In this document: positions 28,240 through 36,651 of the stretch, piece by piece
Layout: each line of letters begins with the position of its first letter
Position numbering within the stretch: the first letter of the stretch is position 1
Assembly: GCF_000013165.1 (NCBI RefSeq)
Contig: NC_007798.1
Span: forward strand, 496,001 to 560,000
Origin: Neorickettsia sennetsu str. Miyayama
Lineage (GTDB): Bacteria; Pseudomonadota; Alphaproteobacteria; Rickettsiales; Anaplasmataceae
Length of the DNA stretch: 64,000 nt
Reading direction: 5' to 3'
Made by a program: the position numbers and the translations under genes
The notes under the pieces: model-generated
The model's input: the letters and a program-made list of their open reading frames with translations, nothing else
Told to the model about the DNA's origin: nothing
The model's database searches: none

Positions 28240-30873
28240 CTATAGAAAGACTCTCACTTCCAGTCCATTTGGCACATTATCGTCTATTTCCCATACAATA
28301 CGTGCACTATTGGTAGCCGCCTTAATGTCATATTCTGCCTCCAGCATCTCAAGTGCAGCTGTTTTTATCTCAACCAAGCTGACCTCTTTCTTCATGGAAA
28401 TAGAGTGTTCTGATTTAAACCCTCTAACTTTTGCGAGAATCTTTATAAAATCGTTACCAGAAAAAGTTATTCCACGAGCTAAATGAATTTCACTAGGCCA
28501 AGTAAAACCGCCATGCAAGGATACAGAATTCGGAAAAAGTGCCGAATATATTTCATCTGTCACATATGGGAGAAAAGGGGCAAAAAGTTTTAAAATTACT
28601 GCTAGGGATATGCTTAAGGAATGCAGAACACTTTCTCTCCCGGGGACATCATTGTATGCCCTGGACTTGACAAGCTCCAAGTAATTATCGCAGTACTCGT
28701 GTAGGAAGAACCTTTCCATTAAGGCTTTTGCGTGAAAATAATCACAGTTCTCAAGCGCAAGTTCCGTATCCTTCACTACCTCAGATAACCTGCTAAGAAT
28801 CCATAAATCAGTTACATAATCCACTTTGAGTAGTTCCGGATCACTTACAAGGAACTGCTCAATGAACCTAGCAGCGCTCCATATCTTATTAACGAGCTTT
28901 TTACCTATAAGGAGAACGTTCTCACTAAAACACGTATCGCAGCCAAGTCCTGCACTTGCACTCCAGTACCGAACGACGTCAGCACCATATTCGGCAATAA
29001 GTTTTACTGGATCAACCGTATTACCCTTGGACTTGCTCATCTTACTTTTGTCACTTGCAAGGCACCAACCACTAACCATAACTCTTCTCCAAGGAACTGT
29101 TTGGTACTCTAACAACGATCGGAGAATTGTATAGAAAGCCCAAGTGCGTATTATTTCGTGTGCTTGTGGCCTAAGCGACATTGGCTGAAACTGTAGCCGT
29201 TCTTCATCCAGTAAGTTAGGACTTATGCCGGTGACTGGATCAGCATCCATTTGCTCTACTACCCTGGAATTATACACACTCTTCATAAGTAGCAAGTAAT
29301 TAATCTGCGGTGAAAGAGAGCTAGTTGCCCACGTGTCCAAGACATCTTTATCCTGTATATATGTTTTCCCATCTCTGAAAATCACATTACTTTCCACAGG
29401 CAATTCAGACAATTCGGGTAGCAGTATACTTCCTGTTTCTTTTTCGTAATAAACTGGAACCCGCACCCCAAGATACCTCTGCCTGGAAATACACCAATCC
29501 CATTTGAGCCCATCAATCCACTGCTCTATTTTGATTCGCATCTTCTCAGGCAACCAACAAATCTCCTGAACCTTACTTTTCAGATCTTCTTTATGCTTGA
29601 GGATTTCGATATACCACTGATATGTCGAGATAATCTCCAACTTTCCACCCGACCTTTCTGCGCACTTAACACGATGCGTGATAGCTTCCTGCCTTGTCAA
29701 AAGTCCCTTTTCCCTTAACTTTTCCAACACATACCCACGCGCATCTTCGACTTTTTTACCATTAAGTAGTTCTATTCTACCGTATCTATCAATTACCTCG
29801 AGTAAGGGAAGATCATATTTTTGCCACCACTTGATATCCATCTCATCACCAAAAGTGCAGCACATTACAAGACCCGTTCCCTTTTCAACGATAACGTCTG
29901 GATCAGGAATAATAGGAACTCTTTTGCTGAAGATTGGGGTGATAGCATACTTGCCTTCAAGATTTTTGTAGCGCTCGTCAGAAGGATTATAGAGAAGCGC
30001 TACACATGCGGGAAGAAGTTCCGGTCTTGTTGTACCAACCTCAAGTTTTCTCAAATTTGTACACGATGACAGCCCACTAGACCACCACTGCTCGGGAAAA
30101 TTAGCTCCTGTAAAATCATCTTCGCATACTCTATCGGCTTCTAAACTATTGTCATTAGGATTACCAACGACAACAGAAACATTACCACTTGTCTTCTCCG
30201 AAATTTTAGTTGCAACCTCGTACTTACCCTGAATATCGGTTTCTATATTAACATCCTCATTCTCCTCATATAAGAAAATAATGTAGTTCATCTTGGAATC
30301 AAATTCTTTCTCCTCGACCTCAGCCTGAGCAATTGCCGTCTGATCTATTACATCCCAAAGTATGGGCATCTTCTTCCTGTAGAGCAGTCCCTTCTTGTAC
30401 AGGTACAGAAAGGACTCCTGTGATAGACGCTTACAATCTTCACTGTTTGTTTGATAACTAAAATCCCAGTCGATACTTAGGCCTATGCTATTAAAAAGAT
30501 CTTTGAATTCTTCAATTTTTTCCGCCGAAATTTCCTCACACAGAGCTACGAATTCTGCTCTATCAGATCTGCTAGCTTTAACTTTACAGGACTTTTCAAC
30601 AAGTCTCTCCGTTGGAAGACCATTATTATCGAATCCCAAAGAATAAAATACATTTTTACCACGCATTCTTTGGTATCGAGCTATAAAATCGGTATGGCAA
30701 TAGCTAAATACATGCCCAATATGTAGAGAGCCAGAAATAGTAGGTGGAGGCGTATCTATCGAGAAAATATCCCTAAATTGCGGAGAAAATTTATATACTT
30801 GGCTCTCCTTCCACCTAGTCTTACATTTATATTCGATCTGAGAAAAGTTGTACCTGCTTTCCAGCTTTGCCAT
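28240..30873 (-). CDS. valS: valyl-tRNA synthetase, archaeal-like form
   Basis: Charges tRNA-Val. The 877-residue class I synthetase has the HIGH motif at residues 51-54 (S-L-H-I-G-H-V) and K-M-S-K-S at 611-615. The editing domain begins near T-T-R-P-E-L-L-P (about 278) and contains M-C-C-T-F-G-D-E-M-D. The C-terminal coiled-coil arm of E. coli ValRS seems shortened. The sequence style matches the archaeal-type ValRS known from Rickettsia. An insertion of roughly 75 residues (about 198-275), rich in Asp, Glu, Ser and Asn, lies before the T-T-R-P motif. The cognate tRNA-Val(GAC) gene is at 46.1 kb. Confidence 0.95.
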   Translation of the reverse strand: MAKLESRYNFSQIEYKCKTRWKESQVYKFSPQFRDIFSIDTPPPTISGSLHIGHVFSYCHTDFIARYQRMRGKNVFYSLGFDNNGLPTERLVEKSCKVKASRSDRAEFVALCEEISAEKIEEFKDLFNSIGLSIDWDFSYQTNSEDCKRLSQESFLYLYKKGLLYRKKMPILWDVIDQTAIAQAEVEEKEFDSKMNYIIFLYEENEDVNIETDIQGKYEVATKISEKTSGNVSVVVGNPNDNSLEADRVCEDDFTGANFPEQWWSSGLSSCTNLRKLEVGTTRPELLPACVALLYNPSDERYKNLEGKYAITPIFSKRVPIIPDPDVIVEKGTGLVMCCTFGDEMDIKWWQKYDLPLLEVIDRYGRIELLNGKKVEDARGYVLEKLREKGLLTRQEAITHRVKCAERSGGKLEIISTYQWYIEILKHKEDLKSKVQEICWLPEKMRIKIEQWIDGLKWDWCISRQRYLGVRVPVYYEKETGSILLPELSELPVESNVIFRDGKTYIQDKDVLDTWATSSLSPQINYLLLMKSVYNSRVVEQMDADPVTGISPNLLDEERLQFQPMSLRPQAHEIIRTWAFYTILRSLLEYQTVPWRRVMVSGWCLASDKSKMSKSKGNTVDPVKLIAEYGADVVRYWSASAGLGCDTCFSENVLLIGKKLVNKIWSAARFIEQFLVSDPELLKVDYVTDLWILSRLSEVVKDTELALENCDYFHAKALMERFFLHEYCDNYLELVKSRAYNDVPGRESVLHSLSISLAVILKLFAPFLPYVTDEIYSALFPNSVSLHGGFTWPSEIHLARGITFSGNDFIKILAKVRGFKSEHSISMKKEVSLVEIKTAALEMLEAEYDIKAATNSARIVWEIDDNVPNGLEVRVFL

Positions 30874-31158
30874 TGCCTTGAACTTACCTATCTTTCTTTC
30901 ATGTTATCCAAGAAAATAGAACTATTAAATCACCTTCTTCCGTAACTAATGGAGTGCTCTCAAAACAGTGCATATTTCTTGAGCGAAAGCTCTCTTTAAA
31001 CACAGAGCTCGTGACTTGACAGCATGTGTGGAAAATAGAAAGACGTAAGTATATCCCTCCTAGGGTGAAATAGTTTGGAGAAAATAACACACGATAAACC
31101 CGTCCTTTGACTTAAAGAACACCTGAAGTACAATCACCTCGTATGATAAATAAAAGCA

Positions 31159-32257
31159 ATGGATTTTGAAACACAAGTAGTACTGCATAATTTGAAGAAG
31201 TCTGTCGAAGTAATCAGGAGGCAGCTTTGACATCGAGAAGAAGCACAGTCGTTTGGAAGAGATCCAAGCTCTAGTTGATTCTCCCACACTCTGGGAAGAT
31301 CAATCCAGGGCACAGCTCTTGCTCAAAGAGAAATCACAAATAGAGACAAGCCTAAAAGAATTCAAAGAACTTTCGATTCAGCTCGATGACCTAATCGAAA
31401 TGATTGAGCTTGCGTCGAAGGACCACGAAGAAGAAACAATGAAAGATCTTGAAAGAGAGCTTTTATTGCTCAAGGAGAAAATCCAAAAAAAAGAGATAGA
31501 ATGCCTTTTTTCAGGTGAGGCAGACGGTAACGATTGTCTTCTAGAAATACAATCCGGCGCAGGCGGAACAGAGAGCAATGATTGGGCAATGATGTTACTG
31601 AGGATGTATACGAGATGGGCAGAAATTTATCACAAATTCCAAGTTCAGATTGTAGACAAAGTTGAAGGAGAGGAGACTGGAATAAAATCCTGCACGCTCA
31701 AGGTAATGGGAAAGAATGCTTACGGCTGGGCTAGAACGGAAACTGGAGTACATAGGTTGGTAAGAATTTCCCCGTTTGACGCGAATGCAAAGCGCCACAC
31801 AAGTTTTGCCAAAATTTTCGTTTCACCATGTATAGAAGGTGAGATCAACATCAGCATTGATGAAAAAGACCTCAAGATTGATACATATAGAGCTTCGGGC
31901 GCAGGTGGACAGCACGTAAACAAGACTGAAAGCGCCATCAGAATTACTCATTTGCCGAGTAAAATAGTTGTACAATCGCAAAGCAGCAGATCACAGCACC
32001 AGAACAAAGCAGAGGCAATGCAAATGCTAAAGTCCAGGTTATACGAGATAGAACTCCGCAAAAAAGAAGAAAAACTCAACGCTGCACGTAATGTGGAAGA
32101 CTCCATTGGCTGGGGTTACCAGATTAGATCATACGTGCTGCACCCATATCAGATGATAAAAGACCTTCGTACTGGACACGAAGTAGGAAACATCACCTCG
32201 GTTCTTGATGGTGATCTGGACTCTTTTATTATCGCTACCATATCTAACAATTCCTGA
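31159..32257 (+). CDS. prfB: peptide chain release factor 2, made by programmed +1 frameshift
   Basis: RF2 releases peptides at UGA and UAA. The gene starts at the ATG at 31159 and reads 23 codons to an in-frame TGA at 31228-31230; shifting +1 after CTT (31225-31227) joins it to the long frame ending at 32257, giving 365 residues. The tripeptide S-P-F (204-206) identifies RF2 and G-G-Q (249-251) is the catalytic motif, at almost the same positions as in E. coli. The first 23 residues plus D-I-E-K-K fit the family N-terminus, so a later start such as 31253 would truncate the protein. Confidence 0.95.
31216..31231 (+). promoter_or_regulatory. prfB +1 frameshift signal
   Basis: AGGAGG-CAG-CTT-TGA-C: an internal Shine-Dalgarno element, a 3-base spacer, the slippery CTT and the poor-context TGA-C stop. 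The layout equals the E. coli prfB site (AGGGGG-TAT-CTT-TGA-C). Low RF2 would slow termination at the TGA and favour the shift, giving autoregulation. Confidence 0.95.
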
Positions 32258-32411
32258 AGATTCATCTTCTAGAGGTTACTCTGGTTCCGCACAACTCACT
32301 CACCTGAACCCACGCTTACAAAACTCGAGCCCATACATCTCTTAATGGCGCTTGCAATCAGGTAAGCCGCATCTATTGGCTAGTATGTAATGAGTATATC
32401 CCACTATAGTT

Positions 32412-32422
32412 AGCATAGATAT
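32412..32422 (+). promoter_or_regulatory. AGCATAGATAT motif upstream of an orphan gene
   Basis: This 11-mer lies 58 bases before the ATG at 32480 and recurs exactly, in the same orientation relative to transcription, upstream of the orphan gene at 58526-61177 (61287-61297). Both lie in very AT-rich DNA, so chance is a serious alternative; a shared promoter or regulator site is possible. Confidence 0.25.
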
Positions 32423-32479
32423 TTAATAATATTCTAATTAAAAGATATAGATAATATTTCTTTATATACTTATCTACGC

Positions 32480-33865
32480 ATGCTGGACAATAAATTTAAA
32501 AATCTTGTGGAAACCTTAATCCAAACCGATATTTTTGCTTTAGATACAGTACTAGAGCTGAATCTATCCCTAAAAAATCAGCAAGAGAAACTAAACTCTA
32601 TGAAGATGCTATTACAAGAAGCAGAAAATTCATTCAATGAAGGGTTGAATTCTGCAATGGGAATGGCAAATGAATCCGAAAAACTCATACAAGGTGCGAT
32701 GAGTTCCCTTCTAGACACACTCCAGGCAATTGTGTTGTTTGCAAACCCTAACAAAACCAGAGACCCTATGCTCCCAACGAAATACAGGGAAAACATTACT
32801 ATACGGCTAAGAGAGACGCACAAGAAATTTCTTAGCACCATAAGTAAACTGCATCTATACAATGAGATTCCCACGCATGAGAAAGCTACCGAATACATAT
32901 ACAAAATATTTCAAGATGCAACAACACTTGTAGTGGATGTCTTAGAAAAATCAGGTAGAGAACAGCAAGAGGCAACCTATGAAGAGTACGAAAACAAAGC
33001 CCAGACTAATCGCGTCAACTCTTTTACGGCAATTACAGCACCTCAGGCCTATAGGAAAATGGTAACGGAAACGCTTACTCAGGCAAATCCCACACTTGAA
33101 AGTGAAGCACTCATAAAGCTTATCGAAGATACAATCAAGAGTGAGACAACAGCAGTGGAAAGAACGATTCAGATTCTAGGAGAACATGCCAAAAAATATG
33201 CTAAAGAAGGAGAATCAGAAAAAGAACTGGGAAAAAGTGTATTAAAATCAATAGAGCAAGTTAGGGATTTAGTCAGAACAAGCCTGGTACAACACATCGC
33301 AGGACTTATCAAGATAAAAGCAAGGTTCTCAGTTGAGCCAGTAGATCCAGCTAAATTAAAACAAAGAAAGGATAAAGGTAAGTCACAACGGTTATTCAAC
33401 CTTGTTATGAAAAAGATTATTCAATTTAAAGAAAAAGTCGGTAATGCAAAAAAGAATATCCCCATAAATGACAAGCCAACTAAAGGAGAAAACCCCTATT
33501 CTAGCGTGCTAAAAAAGCAATTCGAAGAATCAACTAAAACCACACCAGAAAGCAAGAATACCATTAAGGAGAAAAGAAAATCATCTCCCACCGTACCAGA
33601 AAAAAAGCCTTCCATAGGAAAAACAGCTATGACGAAACTGAGTAACAATGGCATTTTAAAAAATCAGAAAAAATTATCTTTTGATATGTTAAAAAAAGAA
33701 ACTTTTACGCCAAAAACTAACAACGTTGTCCAACAGAAAAAAGATGCTTCAACTCAAACAGAGAATATCGTCCAACAGAAAAGAGATGCCTCAAGCCAGA
33801 CAGGGAGTAACATTGTTATTTCTGACACAAAGAAGGTAATAGAAACTACACAGAGCCACAGGTAA
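32480..33865 (+). CDS. orphan helical protein with Q-T motifs, candidate host-directed protein
   Basis: 461 residues, no known family. Residues 1-270 are largely helical and coiled-coil-like with many Glu, Lys, Gln and Thr. The rest is Lys/Ser/Thr/Pro-rich and probably disordered. Near the end a 14-residue unit occurs twice (residues 417-443; bases about 33725-33808): V-Q-Q-K-K-D-A-S-T-Q-T-E-N and V-Q-Q-K-R-D-A-S-S-Q-T-G-S. D-A-S-T-Q-T-E resembles the dynein light chain LC8 ligand core (T-Q-T with D at -4 and an acid at +2). No signal peptide, no membrane helix, basic C-terminus. There is no good ribosome binding site and the upstream DNA is very AT-rich. It neighbours a second such gene. Confidence 0.75.
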   Translation: MLDNKFKNLVETLIQTDIFALDTVLELNLSLKNQQEKLNSMKMLLQEAENSFNEGLNSAMGMANESEKLIQGAMSSLLDTLQAIVLFANPNKTRDPMLPTKYRENITIRLRETHKKFLSTISKLHLYNEIPTHEKATEYIYKIFQDATTLVVDVLEKSGREQQEATYEEYENKAQTNRVNSFTAITAPQAYRKMVTETLTQANPTLESEALIKLIEDTIKSETTAVERTIQILGEHAKKYAKEGESEKELGKSVLKSIEQVRDLVRTSLVQHIAGLIKIKARFSVEPVDPAKLKQRKDKGKSQRLFNLVMKKIIQFKEKVGNAKKNIPINDKPTKGENPYSSVLKKQFEESTKTTPESKNTIKEKRKSSPTVPEKKPSIGKTAMTKLSNNGILKNQKKLSFDMLKKETFTPKTNNVVQQKKDASTQTENIVQQKRDASSQTGSNIVISDTKKVIETTQSHR

Positions 33866-34070
33866 TCAATGGTTCTGGTTTAGGAAGTTCAACTTTGGGA
33901 AGGGTTTGCATGAATAGATGAAAGCACGTTTTCTCCTCATATAAGCCTTTTGCGTGCCTGTAGCCAATTAACATTCAAATAAATTAGTAAATATCCGTAT
34001 TGGGATATTACATCTTTTGTTAAGAGTTTTATCTTAATCTGTTAGGAAATTTACTATATCTGAATGTAGA

Positions 34071-36332
34071 ATGCTCCCACTTCGTTATGCACCTTTTATA
34101 ACTCACGATGTCGTCTCCGCAATTGAGGCAATAGGAAAACTGGGCTCTATCATAGTTCAAGGTACACAACAACAGGGAGCATCTCACAAGGAAAGGAAAA
34201 CGCTGCTCGCTGCGGCACTCGATGTCTTCACTATTTTCGGGAATGAACAGGCTAGACTCAAAGAGATAGATGCTCCTGACAAGCAGGATGTTATTAAATG
34301 TCGTGACAAAATTCTTCGGTGTGCGGAAAGGGTTATAAAGTATGTAGACACAGATGGACACAACGACACCGCTATTCCACGTGACAAGGGACTAAAAGCA
34401 GCAGGTGGCCTGGCAAAAGCCTGCAAAGCTCTCTCAGGGCTCTTGGGGAGTGCTGCTCCTAATTTACCCGCTTCAGCATCTCGTGTATTAAGCGCACTAC
34501 TCGATCAATATGCAGACAATATGCTATCGGCTACAGGGGCAACAGAACCTGGCGGGTTGGCGCAAGCAGCACAGTCTGCTGCAGCTTCTGCCCGTAGGGG
34601 AATTGAGGCAACTTATTCAGGTCAATTTGCATTTGCCCTAGAGGAAGAAATAACAGGTGTTCCAGGTGTAAAACCCCAAGAAGGCAAGGGTTTCGAAGTG
34701 GAAAGAGAGAAGCTCTGCAGTCTAATCCAGCTGGTTGCAGCTGCAACAGGTAGCACGTTATCTAGTACTATTCAGGCTGCATGCGTAGACCCAAACCAAG
34801 CACAAACCGCTGAAGTGTCAACAGGAGTGCTAACAGAAGAAGCAGAACATACAGAACCAGGGGAAGAGGAAGAACTTTTGTCTGATGTGACAGAAGATTC
34901 CATTAGTACGGATCCAGAGATGCCTCCACTTGAAGGGTCTGAGGAAGACATTTCTGTAGGCGGCGAGGGACCTGCAGGAGCCCAAGCAGCTGCACCAGCA
35001 GCCCCAGATACTCCGCAGCAAGAGCCAGAACCATCTCCAGAATCTTCAACATCTGAGGATCTCGAGGTAGAAGAAATATTCTCCTCTGCAGAACAAGAAT
35101 TTGCGCCGGAAGAAAGAGGAACAGGACATGACTCAGGAGAAGAGAAAGAGTCTGCAGAAAAAAAGAAAAAATCTACTTCAAAACGTACACCACTTCCTCC
35201 GGAAGAAAGTAGAGAAGAGGAAAAACAAGACAAAACACAGCGACAAGAACCTGGCACTTTAAATACATTGTTCCAAAGGTTTCTTATCTTAGTCCAGGGT
35301 GTTCTAGAGACCTTGAGTTCGATGATAGGGGCACCCTTCGAGAGCCGTAGTTTCAGGGAAATCTTTCAAAGCAGGCGTGCACATGACGGAGCTGACGGGC
35401 TACAGAAACGTAGTACTTCTGAGCAAGGTTTAAGCTCTCCTGATGTGGAACAAGGACAAGAAGGCGCACGCCCACGTAGGTATTCTGATCCGGGTCTAGC
35501 CATTCAAGATATGTACCGACTGCGTGGAGGGGAAGTACGTGATGCTGCTACACAAACACCTCTGGAGCAACAGGATCATGCTGCAGGGAGTGGTGTAGCA
35601 CCTGTTAAACCACCTAGGACGTTCGAGCATGAAAGCGGGAGAGATACACCGTCCACTGCTGGTCATGGTCGCAAAATACTTACACCAAAAATGCAAGCAC
35701 TGCGTGAAACTTTAGAAAGAACACTAGGAGATGGAAGTCCAAGCACACCTACTAAAAAAACGGGAACTGCCACACAAACTACAACTACGGGAAGTAGGCA
35801 CCCCTCCGGGAGTGAGCAGTCAGCAGTTGCATCAACTACAAAGAGTCCAGATGATAAACCTCTCCCTCCTCCAGCACCACCATTACCTGAACCACCCGCT
35901 AAAGCAGCACCTAAGGCAGTTGCACCTAGTGGACCAAAGAAGGCGGGGCCTAAGCCTCCATCACCTGCTGAAGCTATGTTAAGCGAGCTGTCAGCACGAC
36001 TTCAATCAGGAGGTGGACTAAAACCATCAAGAGATCGTACTCCTTCAGCTAAGGCAGTTGAAAAAAGTAAGACAGAACCTACCCCACGAGAAGCGATGAT
36101 GGCGCAGCTTAAAGGTGTACTCGAACAGAGGGAGTCTCAGGCAACTTCCGGAGACGCTAAAGTAGATCCTAGATCTCCTTCACCAAAGCCGGAAGATATC
36201 CCAATGGGGCAACTAACTGAAGCGGCCGTGGGTTTGCAAGGCGTCCAATCACAGGGAACAGTGCCAGAAGGCTCAGTCAAAGGGCCTGGAGCTGGAGGAG
36301 CTGATCAAAAGCCCGAAGCACCTCAACGCTGA
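34071..36332 (+). CDS. orphan proline-rich protein with Q-T motifs and repeated short helices
   Basis: 753 residues. An alpha-helical N-terminal part (to about residue 230) precedes a long acidic, Ser/Pro-rich region. A short hydrophobic helix follows (F-L-I-L-V-Q-G-V-L-E-T-L, about 405-416), then a disordered C-terminal half. That half holds D-A-A-T-Q-T-P (491-497) and T-A-T-Q-T-T (566-571), echoing motifs of the neighbouring 32480-33865 product. A polyproline stretch (P-L-P-P-P-A-P-P-L-P-E-P-P, about 596-608) is also there. Three related helices start with P-x-x-(E)-A-M or P-K-M-Q-A-L at Met541, Met636 and Met676. The Met636 one continues L-S-E-L-S-A-R-L-Q-S-G-G-G-L-K-P, faintly WH2-like. 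No signal peptide. Candidate secreted effector; no family recognised. Confidence 0.77.
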   Translation: MLPLRYAPFITHDVVSAIEAIGKLGSIIVQGTQQQGASHKERKTLLAAALDVFTIFGNEQARLKEIDAPDKQDVIKCRDKILRCAERVIKYVDTDGHNDTAIPRDKGLKAAGGLAKACKALSGLLGSAAPNLPASASRVLSALLDQYADNMLSATGATEPGGLAQAAQSAAASARRGIEATYSGQFAFALEEEITGVPGVKPQEGKGFEVEREKLCSLIQLVAAATGSTLSSTIQAACVDPNQAQTAEVSTGVLTEEAEHTEPGEEEELLSDVTEDSISTDPEMPPLEGSEEDISVGGEGPAGAQAAAPAAPDTPQQEPEPSPESSTSEDLEVEEIFSSAEQEFAPEERGTGHDSGEEKESAEKKKKSTSKRTPLPPEESREEEKQDKTQRQEPGTLNTLFQRFLILVQGVLETLSSMIGAPFESRSFREIFQSRRAHDGADGLQKRSTSEQGLSSPDVEQGQEGARPRRYSDPGLAIQDMYRLRGGEVRDAATQTPLEQQDHAAGSGVAPVKPPRTFEHESGRDTPSTAGHGRKILTPKMQALRETLERTLGDGSPSTPTKKTGTATQTTTTGSRHPSGSEQSAVASTTKSPDDKPLPPPAPPLPEPPAKAAPKAVAPSGPKKAGPKPPSPAEAMLSELSARLQSGGGLKPSRDRTPSAKAVEKSKTEPTPREAMMAQLKGVLEQRESQATSGDAKVDPRSPSPKPEDIPMGQLTEAAVGLQGVQSQGTVPEGSVKGPGAGGADQKPEAPQR

Positions 36333-36342
36333 TTTTGGATGC

Positions 36343-36369
36343 ATTGGAGGCGAGTTATTCGCCTCCAAT
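36343..36369 (+). terminator. strong hairpin after the orphan proline-rich gene
   Basis: A perfect 11-bp stem, ATTGGAGGCGA (36343-36353) with TCGCCTCCAAT (36359-36369), encloses the 5-base loop GTTAT. It starts 10 bases after the stop codon. No T-run follows, but the stem is the strongest seen in the window and is well placed to end or stabilise the transcript. Confidence 0.55.
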
Positions 36370-36651
36370 AACTGGTGTGGCACATGACCACACACACGTT
36401 GTCTACCCCATAAACAATACAGATTCGCAGATCGTTCAATAAGATCGGGTCCCCATCTAAAGACTACACAAACTGGTAGAAAATAGCTAACACAACCAAA
36501 GTATATTTTCATTGAAATACCATATAAACCAGCAAAATATCCGACACACAAAGCAGTAGAAAAACTATTTCTGTACTAGTATGAATAATAACGTTTAAAA
36601 TAAGGGTACGGTTATTCCCTCGAAATTATAAAACGCACTTTCATAAATGCA
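36370..36651. other. intergenic region upstream of mutL
   Basis: About 280 bases beyond the hairpin up to mutL. No gene or RNA seen. The base just before mutL lacks an obvious Shine-Dalgarno sequence. Confidence 0.35.
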
